DNA of 64,000 nucleotides from Bacilli bacterium (GCA_017517765.1 JAFWYE010000006.1:62001-126000), one strand, 5' to 3'. Positions 37,111 to 46,048 are shown, counted from the first letter of the stretch. Translations and numbers: made by a program. The notes: generated by a model not told the origin, from the letters alone.

Positions 37111-37155
37111 AACAAATTTAATTACATTCCAAAGTTGATATTATTCCCAATGTTT
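37080..37155 (-). pseudogene. Remnant of a CotD-like gene 3' end
   Basis: In the minus frame ending at the TAA at 37122-37124 the last codons read NIGNNINFGM, matching NNGNNNNFGM at the end of the CotD-like protein at 52158 and NTGNTNSFGM of the mini-gene at 39135. Only the last ten or so codons and the terminator remain. Upstream the sequence runs into the end of the 474-residue gene in a different frame. It marks the left edge of the accessory region. Confidence 0.7.
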
Positions 37156-37171
37156 TCTTTAACATTATATT

Positions 37172-38575
37172 TTAAAATCCACTTGCTTTTAAAACTTCTA
37201 ATAATGTCTTCTTTTTAGAATAAGGTTCTTTATCATCTATATGCAAAATACCCCAAGTCCCATCTTTTAAATCGTAAACAATAAATTGAGCATCTGCAAT
37301 ATCAAATAATGGAATCAATTTCATACTTACAACATCAATACCATATTCATTATTAAAATGTTTAACAGAATCGAAATCAAGCTGTCTTAAAAATTTAGAT
37401 GTAGACTTATAAAATACTGACTCTTCAGATAAATTGGATATAAACTTTGAAATCAAGCTATTATCATTTAGTTTTGTATTATACATCAATTCTATTTCTT
37501 GAACATTTTTGCTTGGTAAAGCATTTGGTTTAAACATCTCTTCTATCTCATTCTTGAGATTCTTATGACTGTAAGAAGAATCTTCACAACTTTGTTTTTC
37601 TTTATTATTTAATAACACATATTCAGCTCTTACTTCTGCATAATCACACATCAAATCAAAAAATGACATGTACTCTTTTGAAAAGTTCTCATAACCGATT
37701 TGCTCAAAATTATTTTTTGAATCACACAAATATGTATCTATATATGATGATGGTTCATGAAATTCAGATTTAATTTTGTTTAACAAATCTAAAGAGAAAA
37801 CACCACTTGTTAATGTTTTAATTTTTTCAATCACAAAATTCGGAACAGTGTTGTAAAATCTTTCACAAAACAATTCAAATCCATTTTTAATATATTCATA
37901 TTTATTCAAAAGTCTAGCAACAATATCTTCCTTTGATGGAAACTGTTGCTCATTAAGTGCATATTGTACTTCAACACTTTTGATTTTCCCATTTTCACCA
38001 TCCAAATTCTTTAGTATGGTAGGAATTTGTTTTAATAATTTATTGACTTCTTTGTAAACTGATTCATATTTAAACATGAATCGCCAATAATCTTTTTTTG
38101 TAATAACCTTTGAATATCTAAATTTTTCCAATTGTTCTAGCTTATTAATGCTATTCAAATTTGCAACTTTCAAACCTTCGTCTTTCCATCTTCTTAATTC
38201 TGTCAAAGCTAAATTTATATTTGCTTTTTCTTCATCAGTAGCACTTTCTAGAGCTTTTATAGTTAACTTTTCAATTGTATTTAATGATTTAAAAAAATTC
38301 GATGTAATCTTATCCCCATCAATTGATTCTTTTTTAGACCACTTTTCCTTCAACATGTCAGCATATGGCTTACCTTTTATTTCTTTTTCTTTCAAAAAAT
38401 CCAAAAGCACATCTATTTCATTTTCAATCTCATAAACTCTAATAACTGTTCTAAGACATTCTGCATTAAAATCATCGTTTTGTAGTTGATAGTTTTCATC
38501 GCCAAGTATGCTATATCCAATTAAATGCCTTCCACTAACAACAAATTTATCATAAATATCACTTGCATTTTTCAT
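37172..38575 (-). CDS. Unknown protein with SUKH-like C-terminus
   Basis: About 467 residues, soluble, mostly helical, rich in Lys/Glu, no signal peptide. The last 50 residues (VSMKLIPLFDIADAQFIVYD and GTWGILHIDDKE) follow the strand pattern of SUKH/SMI1-KNR4 domains, a fold common in immunity proteins against polymorphic toxins. The rest has no recognised domain. The start is uncertain: ATG at 38575 has a GGAGG site 14 bases away, and a TTG at 38596 is the alternative. The stop lies 16 codons before a CotD-like 3' remnant in another frame. Confidence 0.55.
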   Translation of the reverse strand: MKNASDIYDKFVVSGRHLIGYSILGDENYQLQNDDFNAECLRTVIRVYEIENEIDVLLDFLKEKEIKGKPYADMLKEKWSKKESIDGDKITSNFFKSLNTIEKLTIKALESATDEEKANINLALTELRRWKDEGLKVANLNSINKLEQLEKFRYSKVITKKDYWRFMFKYESVYKEVNKLLKQIPTILKNLDGENGKIKSVEVQYALNEQQFPSKEDIVARLLNKYEYIKNGFELFCERFYNTVPNFVIEKIKTLTSGVFSLDLLNKIKSEFHEPSSYIDTYLCDSKNNFEQIGYENFSKEYMSFFDLMCDYAEVRAEYVLLNNKEKQSCEDSSYSHKNLKNEIEEMFKPNALPSKNVQEIELMYNTKLNDNSLISKFISNLSEESVFYKSTSKFLRQLDFDSVKHFNNEYGIDVVSMKLIPLFDIADAQFIVYDLKDGTWGILHIDDKEPYSKKKTLLEVLKASGF

Positions 38576-38689
38576 ATTTCCAGTTATTTCCTCCAATTAA
38601 ACTTCATATTAGCATTATTATTATAAGAGAACAATAGTATCACGTAATTTATGAAATCTCTATAAAAATTTTATTCTTACTACAGAGAA

Positions 38690-39015
38690 ATAGAGCCTGT
38701 TAAGATTGTGAAATATTTTTACAGTTTAGCGATAACCCTATACCGTTGTCTGATTTATCCCTTTCTCTTATTGTCTCATCCTTGTACATGGTTTAACCCA
38801 TTTCGACTGCCACAATAGCAAATACTTGAATTACTAAGTTCTGGGCAGAATCATAATAATTCCTTTGCGGATCACAATTTGGAACTAATCGCACATGTTA
38901 CCTTCGCCATATAAACTCGCTTTGACAAGCTTGTTCATATTTCATCATTAACCAATAATTGGTCCTATACCAACCGGTTCCAAGGATTTTCTATTCACCC
39001 GTACTCACTTAGATA
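38690..39015 (-). ncRNA. G+C-elevated, possibly structured non-coding block (group II intron-like remnant?)
   Basis: This 330-base block has no open frame on either strand and is clearly richer in G and C than its surroundings. On the minus strand it shows hairpins (TTGGT-atagg-ACCAA, ACCAA-tta-TTGGT) and unpaired purine motifs (AAAGCGAG, GGCGAAGGTAAC, ATGTGCGA, GTACAAGGATGAG) that remind me of the 5' domain I of bacterial group II introns. No reverse transcriptase or domain V was found, so at most it is a fragment. It fills the gap between the 474-residue gene and the mini-coat gene. Confidence 0.35.
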
Positions 39016-39091
39016 AACTACATATATGGTTATATATAAAAAATCAATATTGTCAATTATCTAAAATTGATTAATATATGCACCCAGGAAA

Positions 39092-39120
39092 TTAAAAACC
39101 AAGAGTTATTTTCTCTTGGC
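39092..39120 (-). terminator. Terminator of the mini CotD-like gene
   Basis: Hairpin CCAAGAG/CTCTTGG followed by TTTTTAAT on the minus strand, 15 bases after the stop at 39135. Nearly identical to the copy at 37079. Confidence 0.8.
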
Positions 39121-39134
39121 TATAACAAATTTAA

Positions 39135-39233
39135 TTACATTCCAAAGCTATTAGTATTACCAGTATTTGAATTTCCTTGACTACCTGGGCATTGAGTTTC
39201 TTCATTAGTAAATATACTTAAATCTGTACTCAA
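39135..39233 (-). CDS. 32-residue CotD-tail peptide
   Basis: A TTG start at 39233 with an AGGTG site 7 bases upstream encodes a 32-residue peptide that begins MSTDLSIFTN and ends NSFGM. From residue 11 the 21-22 residues EETQCPG...FGM align with the C-terminus of the CotD-like protein at 52158 (EETQCPGQANNGNNNNFGM). The first ten residues are new. The 3' flank with terminator is also shared. It is either a working small coat peptide or a 3' end left by an insertion that gained a start. The intact ribosome site favours expression. Confidence 0.55.
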   Translation of the reverse strand: MSTDLSIFTNEETQCPGSQGNSNTGNTNSFGM

Positions 39234-39643
39234 AATAATCACCTCATAAAACATCTACTTAAATATTATCATGTTTTTTTGATATTATAAATGTTTTATA
39301 ATATCCATTAATTTTTAAAAAGAACTTATTACTGAAATTATTATATAAATTTAAGATATTACAAAAAGACTATAGTTTTTCCTAACCAAAAATATTTATT
39401 ATCTCGAACATAGCCAAATCATACAATGTGAAAACCTATCAGATATTACTTTTTTTAATTATCTATTATACATCTTTTTATTTGTACCACATTTAACCCT
39501 TATTTATGTGCTCGATATACACATTAATAAATTTAAAATATTTTGTTTATAGATTTAAAAATATTATACTATTTTTATACAGTTATTTAGTGATATACTA
39601 AATTTGATTTATATATATATTTTTAACATTAAGGGGTGGTTTT
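39234..39643. other. 410-base AT-rich intergenic stretch
   Basis: Between the mini-coat gene and the fusion helicase, which diverge. I see no open frame with a ribosome site. The right part contains the helicase promoter. The left part holds only the upstream region of the mini-gene. Confidence 0.5.
39543..39570 (+). promoter_or_regulatory. Promoter of the fusion helicase gene
   Basis: TTGTTT (39543-39548) and TATACT (39565-39570) are 16 bases apart, about 75 bases before the ATG. The leader is AT-rich and carries AAGGGGTGG as ribosome site. Confidence 0.45.
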
Positions 39644-42600
39644 ATGGTTGATTTATCATCATTAAACGAAGAACAAAAACAATCCGTCCTTACAACTGAA
39701 GGATATGTAAGAGTTATTGCATCTCCTGGGAGTGGTAAAACAAGGGCACTTACACATAGATTTGCTTATCTAGTAGATGATTTAAAAACTGATCCACAAA
39801 ATATACTTTGTATTACTTATACAAATAAGGCAGCAGATGAGATGAGAGAAAGAATTATAAAATTGCTAAGTACTACTGAATATGACTTACAAAATATATC
39901 TACAATTCATTCATATTGCACTAGATTTTTAAAAAGTTATTTTCAAAAGCACTATGAATACAATTATAGTTTTGATATTTTAGACGAAAGCGCTCTTAAC
40001 AAATCAATTAAAGCAACATATAAAAACTTGGATTTAGAATACAATGCAAAAAAATTAAGTGAGTTCAAGAAAATTTTAAGCGATTATAAGATAAATAATT
40101 TAACATATGTACCTTATGTTCTAGGCATGACAGATAATTTTAATGTCGATGACGAAAGAATTAAGCGCATCATTGATATTTCAAAAAAAAGAAAAGCTCT
40201 ATTTTTTGATGATTTAATTTGTGCAGCAATATATTTGTTAGAAAATGATAATGAAACTTTGAAGTCAGAATCAGAAAGATTTAAATATATCTTAGTAGAT
40301 GAATTTCAAGATACATCTTTTATTACATATAGTTTAATAAAAATGCTTTCAAATCATAATAAAAATCTATTTGTGGTTGGTGATGTTGACCAATCAATAT
40401 ACAGCTTTATACATGCAGAGCCTGATATATTGCTAAATCAATTTACTAATGATTTTAGTAATGCAAAAACATTGTATATGAACAATAACTATAGGTCAAC
40501 AGAAGAAATTATTGAAGCAAGTAATGTACTTATTCAAAATAATCTAAATAGACCAGAATCAAAAAAAGCCGTTTCCGCCACATCAAAAAAAGGAATTAAA
40601 CCTGTATATTCGTGTGTTTCTAAAGAAATTGAAATAGTGCATGAAGTGGTAAGAATAATCAAGCATTTACATGATGATTTATTTCAAGAATATAAAGACA
40701 TATTTCTAATTTGTAGAAATAACTATGAACCAGCAAAATTAAGAAATTTCTTAGAATCATCTGGTATTCCTTATAATGATTCAAGATCAATCAATAAAGA
40801 TACAACTAATGCTCCAGTGGTAGACGAGCTTTTAAGTTGTTTAATGTTCTCAAAAAATTCAAATCCATTTGATTTAGCAAAACTTAATTTATATCAAGAG
40901 TTAGGAATAAGCGAATCTGTTATAGAAGATGCAATTAACATGAAAATCGATATTGAAGAATACTTGCAGTCTAATAAAGAACAATATGAATCATTTTTAA
41001 ATCGAAACTATTCAACAAAGCAAGTAATATTGAATGAAGAATTGTCCGTTATAGAAAAGATTACTTCTATTGTAGGTATCCATAATATATTAAGTAGATA
41101 CGAACTTGAAGAGGCCGGATTTGAATTTGTTTTGATTGAAGGCCAACCACTGTCTGAATTTTTATCATATATTAAAAAGCTCGATGATCAAAATATGACA
41201 CTATGGGAAATCATAGATAGATTAAAATTAGACAATTCATTTAGTTCTGAGAAAAGTTGTAATGGTGTAAAAATTCTAACAGCTCATGGTTCAAAAGGCT
41301 TAGAAGCTAAAAATGTAATTGTGTATGGTAAAGCATTAGGAGAATTTGGTATAGACGAAGAAGCAAGAAGGCTAGCCTATGTAGCAATAACTAGAGCCGA
41401 AGAAAGATTGTTTATGGTTCAACCACAAAGCAGTTGTTTAATAAATGAGATAAAAAGCGTAGCTCAAAATATAGAAGATTACTTTGAAATTCAGTTAGAA
41501 AATGTAGATATTAAAGATAAATATTATAAAGAATTGAATGATGAAAAGAAAAAAGGATTAGATATTTTGATGAGTGGTGAAAATGTTTTCTTAACTGGTG
41601 AAGCGGGCACAGGAAAAACTTATCTCTTAAATAGATATATTAAATACTTAAATGACTTTGGAAAAAACATCATTATATGCGCTCCAACTGGAATAGCTGC
41701 AAGTAACTATCCTAATGGTAGAACTATTCATAGTGCTTTTGAATTAAAACCATACCCTTCTGTTATATACGATGAAACACCTGGATATAAAACCTGTGAT
41801 GTTTTAATTATTGATGAAATATCAATGTGTAGGCTTGATATGTTTGAATACATGATGAATATGGTTCTAAATGCTTATAGTAAAGGATATAAAGTTCAAG
41901 TAATAGTTTGCGGTGACTTCTTTCAATTGCCTCCTGTAGTGATTGATAATGAAAGGAGCATACTAAAAGAACTTTTTGAAGGATTTAATGAAGGCTTTGC
42001 ATTTGAATCTAAAACGTGGAATGAGATGAACTTTAAAGCTATTTGGCTAAAAGAAATATTTAGACAAAAAGATAACAAAGATAACTTTGTTGATGCATTA
42101 AACTCAATAAGAAGAGGAAAAGATGTAGACAAATATATAAAATTAATAAATGACGGATGTTCTAAGGAACCTAATAAAGATGCTATTGAGATACATTCTA
42201 AAAACGCTGAGGTTTGTAAATATAATAATCAAGGCTTGTCAAAATGTAATGGTGAGGAATATATATATAAGGCAGAAATCTATGGAAATGATCCAATATC
42301 CCCTGATTTAAATATAGAAAATGAAATACATCTTAAACCAGGGGCAAGAGTTATGATGACTAGAAATAGTGGTATTGGAACCAACAGAATAATTACATAC
42401 AGAAATGGTTCTTGCGGAACCGTTGTGACATGCACTAATGATTATATCGATATTGTCTTAGATGAAGGAGGTTGTGCTAGAATATCTAAACATAAGTTTC
42501 CATGTTATGGCGAATTAAAAATATTTGTCAATTCTGATGGGACAAAAGAAGTGATTCAGGAGGAAACAAATACGGTTGTTCACCAATTACCAATTAAACT

Positions 42601-42811
42601 GGCATATGCTATTACTATACATAAAAGTCAAGGACAAACTTATGAAAAGGTAAATCTTAATCCTGACGGATGGGAGAATGGACAATTATATGTTGCTTTA
42701 TCTAGGATAAAAAGTTTATCCGGTTTATATTTGTATAAGCCTATTGAAGCAAAAGTTATAAAAACTTCTCAATCAGTAATTGACTTTTATAATAATTTAG
42801 AAACAGAATAA
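39644..42811 (+). CDS. UvrD-type / Pif1-type fusion helicase
   Basis: The 1055-residue protein joins two SF1 motors. Residues 1 to about 610 are UvrD/Rep-like (SF1A, 3'-5' in the family): Q-motif NEEQKQSVL, Walker A SPGSGKT (27-33), DEFQDTS near 219, motif V KILTAHGSKGLEAKNV and motif VI YVAITRAEER. Residues about 630-1055 are RecD2/Pif1-like (SF1B, 5'-3' in the family): GEAGTGKT near 651, IIDEISM near 722, GDFFQLPP, IFRQKD, HKSQGQT near 992 and YVALSR near 1014. All catalytic motifs appear intact in both halves. No nuclease domain seen. First plus-strand gene of the accessory region. Confidence 0.85.
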   Translation: MVDLSSLNEEQKQSVLTTEGYVRVIASPGSGKTRALTHRFAYLVDDLKTDPQNILCITYTNKAADEMRERIIKLLSTTEYDLQNISTIHSYCTRFLKSYFQKHYEYNYSFDILDESALNKSIKATYKNLDLEYNAKKLSEFKKILSDYKINNLTYVPYVLGMTDNFNVDDERIKRIIDISKKRKALFFDDLICAAIYLLENDNETLKSESERFKYILVDEFQDTSFITYSLIKMLSNHNKNLFVVGDVDQSIYSFIHAEPDILLNQFTNDFSNAKTLYMNNNYRSTEEIIEASNVLIQNNLNRPESKKAVSATSKKGIKPVYSCVSKEIEIVHEVVRIIKHLHDDLFQEYKDIFLICRNNYEPAKLRNFLESSGIPYNDSRSINKDTTNAPVVDELLSCLMFSKNSNPFDLAKLNLYQELGISESVIEDAINMKIDIEEYLQSNKEQYESFLNRNYSTKQVILNEELSVIEKITSIVGIHNILSRYELEEAGFEFVLIEGQPLSEFLSYIKKLDDQNMTLWEIIDRLKLDNSFSSEKSCNGVKILTAHGSKGLEAKNVIVYGKALGEFGIDEEARRLAYVAITRAEERLFMVQPQSSCLINEIKSVAQNIEDYFEIQLENVDIKDKYYKELNDEKKKGLDILMSGENVFLTGEAGTGKTYLLNRYIKYLNDFGKNIIICAPTGIAASNYPNGRTIHSAFELKPYPSVIYDETPGYKTCDVLIIDEISMCRLDMFEYMMNMVLNAYSKGYKVQVIVCGDFFQLPPVVIDNERSILKELFEGFNEGFAFESKTWNEMNFKAIWLKEIFRQKDNKDNFVDALNSIRRGKDVDKYIKLINDGCSKEPNKDAIEIHSKNAEVCKYNNQGLSKCNGEEYIYKAEIYGNDPISPDLNIENEIHLKPGARVMMTRNSGIGTNRIITYRNGSCGTVVTCTNDYIDIVLDEGGCARISKHKFPCYGELKIFVNSDGTKEVIQEETNTVVHQLPIKLAYAITIHKSQGQTYEKVNLNPDGWENGQLYVALSRIKSLSGLYLYKPIEAKVIKTSQSVIDFYNNLETE

Positions 42812-42814
42812 ACT

Positions 42815-42850
42815 TAAAAACCTAGTGAAATTTATCATTAGGTTTTTTTA
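42815..42850. terminator. Bidirectional terminator between fusion helicase and Clp-like gene
   Basis: Hairpin AACCTAGTGA/TCATTAGGTT with T runs on both strands. It includes the stop codon of the minus-strand gene. Confidence 0.8.
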
Positions 42851-43866
42851 ATATTAATTAGTGATGATTTCATTACTCTTACAATATCATTAATCATAAT
42901 CTCATTAATTTCAACTTTTTTCACTATACTTCTAGCCATTGCTCTATCCAATATTTCTATTGATATATCAGGGTTAGATGTATTTGTAATATCCTTTGAT
43001 TCATTAAGAATGTAATGCAAGATATTTTTATTTAATTTTCTATCAGAAAAATCATCTAATATTTTAATCACGGTATTATCGCTCACTTCGCTTATAAATA
43101 TAGGTGATAGTCTTCTAGTAAGTGCTGGATCATTTTTAATTGTATTATTAAACTCATTTGGCGTTGTTGCGCCAATGATAGTAATCTCTCCTGAGGAAAG
43201 GAAAGGTTTCAAAATATTTCCAGCACTCAATGCTCCTTCTGCTGCTCCTGCATCATATATAGTATGAATTTCATCAATAAAAATAATTACTTTTTTTGAT
43301 TTGCTTTTTTTATTAAATTCAATAATACTTATAATTGCATTATATAGTTTTCCTTCGAATTCACCTCTATATTTAGTTCCAGCAAGACATGCGGTCATAT
43401 TAAGCTCTAGAATAATATATTTATCATATATTTCCTTTGCTAATTGTTCTATAATTGCAGTTTTACCACATCCAGCATTACCAATTAATATAGAATTTTT
43501 CATTCTTTTCTTATGCAAACTTTCAATTAATAAGTCTATCTCATCCCTTCTATCAATAAGATTGACATTTCTTGATAGTATTGAAAAAATTGCATTATCC
43601 TTTAATATTTTTTCTATTTCAATAGAATCTATAGTATCATTTTTATCTTTTACACTCATGTATCTTCCAACTATTTTAGGTAAAGAAGGGGGATTAGTAT
43701 GTAATCTTTTTGGTTCATATTCTATTTTCACTACTTTAGCAGGTCCATCTTTATCACTAAGTGATACTAAGTCTCCTTCTTTTATTGTTTCATCCTCACA
43801 CAAATATAGATATTCTCTCTTTCCTTTATATCGAACAACGTGTGCATAGATATAATTTTCTTTCAT
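42838..43866 (-). CDS. Single-ring ClpA/B D1-like AAA+ ATPase
   Basis: The 342-residue protein has a short N-terminal beta domain (about 1-65, with EGDLVSLSDKDGPAKVVKIE, KOW/SH3-like). One AAA+ module of the Clp D1 type follows: GNAGCGKT (129-136), the pore loop KYRGEFE (165-171) with its Tyr, Walker B IIFIDEIHT (194-202), IGATTPNEFN, and paired Arg at 251-252. The Clp N-domain, middle domain, D2 ring and ClpP-binding loop are all absent. It may remodel a protein partner without proteolysis. Last gene of the operon with the alpha-CTD gene, 86 bases after it. Confidence 0.8.
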   Translation of the reverse strand: MKENYIYAHVVRYKGKREYLYLCEDETIKEGDLVSLSDKDGPAKVVKIEYEPKRLHTNPPSLPKIVGRYMSVKDKNDTIDSIEIEKILKDNAIFSILSRNVNLIDRRDEIDLLIESLHKKRMKNSILIGNAGCGKTAIIEQLAKEIYDKYIILELNMTACLAGTKYRGEFEGKLYNAIISIIEFNKKSKSKKVIIFIDEIHTIYDAGAAEGALSAGNILKPFLSSGEITIIGATTPNEFNNTIKNDPALTRRLSPIFISEVSDNTVIKILDDFSDRKLNKNILHYILNESKDITNTSNPDISIEILDRAMARSIVKKVEINEIMINDIVRVMKSSLINIKKT

Positions 43867-43952
43867 CTTTATTCCTCCTTTATTTTTATTCGCTAACTAT
43901 TTCTTTTTTATCAATTGTATTTATTTATGCTTTATTGATATTTTTTTCTTTT

Positions 43953-44393
43953 CTATACTTGTTTTGTATTATTATCGTATAAGACACTATCTTTTATTAG
44001 CTGCCCATTTTCAAAATACAAAATATAACTCATTTCATAGAATTCAGGGCTAGAACATATAAATGCATAATTACCGCCAAAATAATTCTTTCCAATTAGT
44101 AAACTACCAGTATAATTTATTCCTTGATTAATTTCATATTTATTATCCTTTAACTCCACACCATATATTTTGAGCGAATTATCTATCATACCATAGACAT
44201 TAATTCTATTTAATATTAATTTTTTTTGGTTTAATTTTAGATCTACTGTAAATCCTCTATAGCATGCAGTAGAATTACTTTTTGGATAAAAATTTAATTT
44301 TTTAATATCCAATATACCCTTTTCATCACTTATTTCTAGAATATTCCAGGTCTCATTTTTAAACTCTATTTTATCTGGTATTTGCATTGTCAT
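43953..44393 (-). CDS. Unknown 146-residue protein
   Basis: Starts MTMQIPDKIEFKNETWNILE, a soluble, beta-rich sequence with aromatic residues (KNYFGGNYAFICSSPEFYEM near 101-120). No family recognised. The opening resembles small immunity or tail-fibre-like beta proteins only in a general way. Its start shares one base with the stop of the alpha-CTD gene, and its AGGTG ribosome site lies inside that gene, so the two are co-translated. Confidence 0.6.
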   Translation of the reverse strand: MTMQIPDKIEFKNETWNILEISDEKGILDIKKLNFYPKSNSTACYRGFTVDLKLNQKKLILNRINVYGMIDNSLKIYGVELKDNKYEINQGINYTGSLLIGKNYFGGNYAFICSSPEFYEMSYILYFENGQLIKDSVLYDNNTKQV

Positions 44394-44671
44394 CAGTCTT
44401 CACCTCTAAACTTAAGACCTAAATCATGAACTTTATCTATCAATTCTTGTACTGTTTTTTTGCCTGCATTTCTAATAGCAAATAAATCTGGTATTGATTT
44501 AGAAATAAGTTCATATATTGTTATTATATTTGCCCTTTTAAGGCAATTCTCAGCTCTTATCGATAGCATAATTATCTCTGTTACTTCTGTATTTTTTAAT
44601 CTAGATATACTTGTTGGTTCCTCTAATGTTGTTGTGAATATACTTTCACTTAAAATTTTTTTTATTGTCAT
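44393..44671 (-). CDS. Stand-alone RNA polymerase alpha C-terminal domain protein
   Basis: The 92-residue protein has about 30 leading residues and then an alpha-CTD: LSIRAENCLKRANIITIYEL, then KSIPDLFAIRNAGKKT and VQELIDKVHDLGLKF. The DNA-contact residues of E. coli alpha-CTD are kept: the Arg of SxRAxNC (R265), the Asn (N268), the Cys and the GKK(S/T) loop. It lacks the alpha N-terminal dimerisation domain. It may bind promoter DNA or a transcription factor as an accessory regulator. The start at 44671 has GGAGG 9 bases upstream. Confidence 0.82.
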   Translation of the reverse strand: MTIKKILSESIFTTTLEEPTSISRLKNTEVTEIIMLSIRAENCLKRANIITIYELISKSIPDLFAIRNAGKKTVQELIDKVHDLGLKFRGED

Positions 44672-44889
44672 TTTAATAATTCCTCCCATTTTTCTTCAAA
44701 TTCATCTATTTCTATAATTCCACATGACATGCATGATAATAACTCATTCAATTTATTATATTTTTCAACTACATTTTTTGGAGCAGTTTCATTAAACACT
44801 ATATTTCCAAATTCATTTTCATTATACCACTCTTTATGGTCATATACTTCCTTTAGAAATGCATCATATCTTTCATCTCTTATCATCAT
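44668..44889 (-). CDS. Unknown 73-residue acidic protein
   Basis: Starts MMIRDERYDAFLKEVYDHKE and ends DEFEEKWEELLK. Small, acidic, helical, with a CMSC pair near residue 53-56. No family recognised. AGGTG ribosome site. It overlaps the alpha-CTD gene by 4 bases (ATGA) and is one base after the upstream gene, so it is part of the same transcript. Could be a small antitoxin or anti-factor, but nothing in sequence proves this. Confidence 0.6.
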   Translation of the reverse strand: MMIRDERYDAFLKEVYDHKEWYNENEFGNIVFNETAPKNVVEKYNKLNELLSCMSCGIIEIDEFEEKWEELLK

Positions 44890-44890
44890 T

Positions 44891-45307
44891 TTACATCACC
44901 TCTTTTAATTGTACTAAATATTGCAATCTTTCAAAGAATAGCCACATTAAACGGATATTATCTGAATCATCAATTGAAGCATGCCCATCTTCCATCATAA
45001 ACGAATTTGCATATTCATTGCCTGCAACTTCTAGAATATCATTCAAACAGGTTTTAATTATTTTCAGGCATTCTTCTATGTCTAGTTTTATTTTCTCTTT
45101 TGTAATATTTTTGTTTTTTTCTTTATATAATTCTAAGCACTCATAACAAGGTAACTCTCCTGAATCATATCCGTTAATAGCACCTTCTAAATCAATACAA
45201 TATTCTATAAATTTATATATATTCTCTACTTGATTTAGTTTATTAAATATTAAATCTTCCTTTTTTATTTTAATAATGATCTCGTTTTCATTTTTACTTA
45301 CTTTCAT
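44891..45307 (-). CDS. Unknown 138-residue protein
   Basis: Starts MKVSKNENEIIIKIKKEDLI. The centre has a CYEC motif (LPCYECLELYKEKNK near 53-67), and the end is HASIDDSDNIRLMWLFFERL. Soluble and helical. No known family. Second gene of the leader-hairpin operon, 18 bases after the 240-residue gene. Confidence 0.6.
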   Translation of the reverse strand: MKVSKNENEIIIKIKKEDLIFNKLNQVENIYKFIEYCIDLEGAINGYDSGELPCYECLELYKEKNKNITKEKIKLDIEECLKIIKTCLNDILEVAGNEYANSFMMEDGHASIDDSDNIRLMWLFFERLQYLVQLKEVM

Positions 45308-45325
45308 ATTCCTTTACCTCTTTCC

Positions 45326-46048
45326 TTACGCTATTACATCTTCATTAAATGTTTTAAATAAATTATTTTCATCATATAGACTTCCATGAGCCTTAACAAT
45401 TCTTTTTGCATTCCTTAATCCCTTTAAAGCAAATACATCACAATCAATTTTTAATAACTCACATTGCTTTTGAACTTCATCTACTACATATTCAAATTTT
45501 TCAAACGTTTTATCTTTTTCAAGTTCACCTAATAGATCTCTTATCATTCCAAACTTATTAGTTTTTTCTAAATCTTCATGCCAGATTAATTCTTGTAAAA
45601 GTCTATTAGTTCCAAATAATTCTTTTTCACTCATTGTCATAACACCTTCATATACAAATCCAAATATCCTATTTAGAATTACATGCTTATAACAATCTAT
45701 GATATCATCAATATCATTGCTCCAGTACCATCCCCCGATTGAAGCAATAAATGCACTTTCATAGTTCCAAATAAATATTGTTTCTTCCCCTATGCAATGA
45801 TTATTTGTGGTAATATGCTCAATTACCTCTTTAAAATCATGTTTTTCTTCATAAGTATCAAACACATCATCATAATTTTTAAAAACCCTGAACTTTATTC
45901 CATCTTCATTAAGGCCATTAGTTGACTTATTACCACTATACTCTTTAACAATCTCATCAACCTCACTAGTGTTATTTAGTCTATACAAATTGTATTTACT
46001 AGATTCACTAGATTCATTTTCTACTACTAACATTATTCTTTCATTCAT
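45326..46048 (-). CDS. Unknown 240-residue protein, first gene of the alpha-CTD operon
   Basis: Starts MNERIMLVVENESSESSKYN. Contains FIWNYESAFIASIGGWYWSN (about 93-112) and a long helical C-terminal half ending in GLRNAKRIVKAHGSLYDENN. No membrane segment and no recognised domain. AGGAGG ribosome site. Preceded by a long hairpin leader (46084-46157) that also occurs before the gene at 48908. Leads a run of five or six minus-strand genes. Confidence 0.6.
   Translation of the reverse strand: MNERIMLVVENESSESSKYNLYRLNNTSEVDEIVKEYSGNKSTNGLNEDGIKFRVFKNYDDVFDTYEEKHDFKEVIEHITTNNHCIGEETIFIWNYESAFIASIGGWYWSNDIDDIIDCYKHVILNRIFGFVYEGVMTMSEKELFGTNRLLQELIWHEDLEKTNKFGMIRDLLGELEKDKTFEKFEYVVDEVQKQCELLKIDCDVFALKGLRNAKRIVKAHGSLYDENNLFKTFNEDVIA

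Noticed and set aside
38690..39015. Decayed TnpB/IS605-type transposase end
   Set aside because: One frame gives SSKL followed by a stop, a little like the TnpB zinc finger, but neighbouring residues do not fit and no element ends or transposase remains are visible. Kept only as a structured non-coding block.
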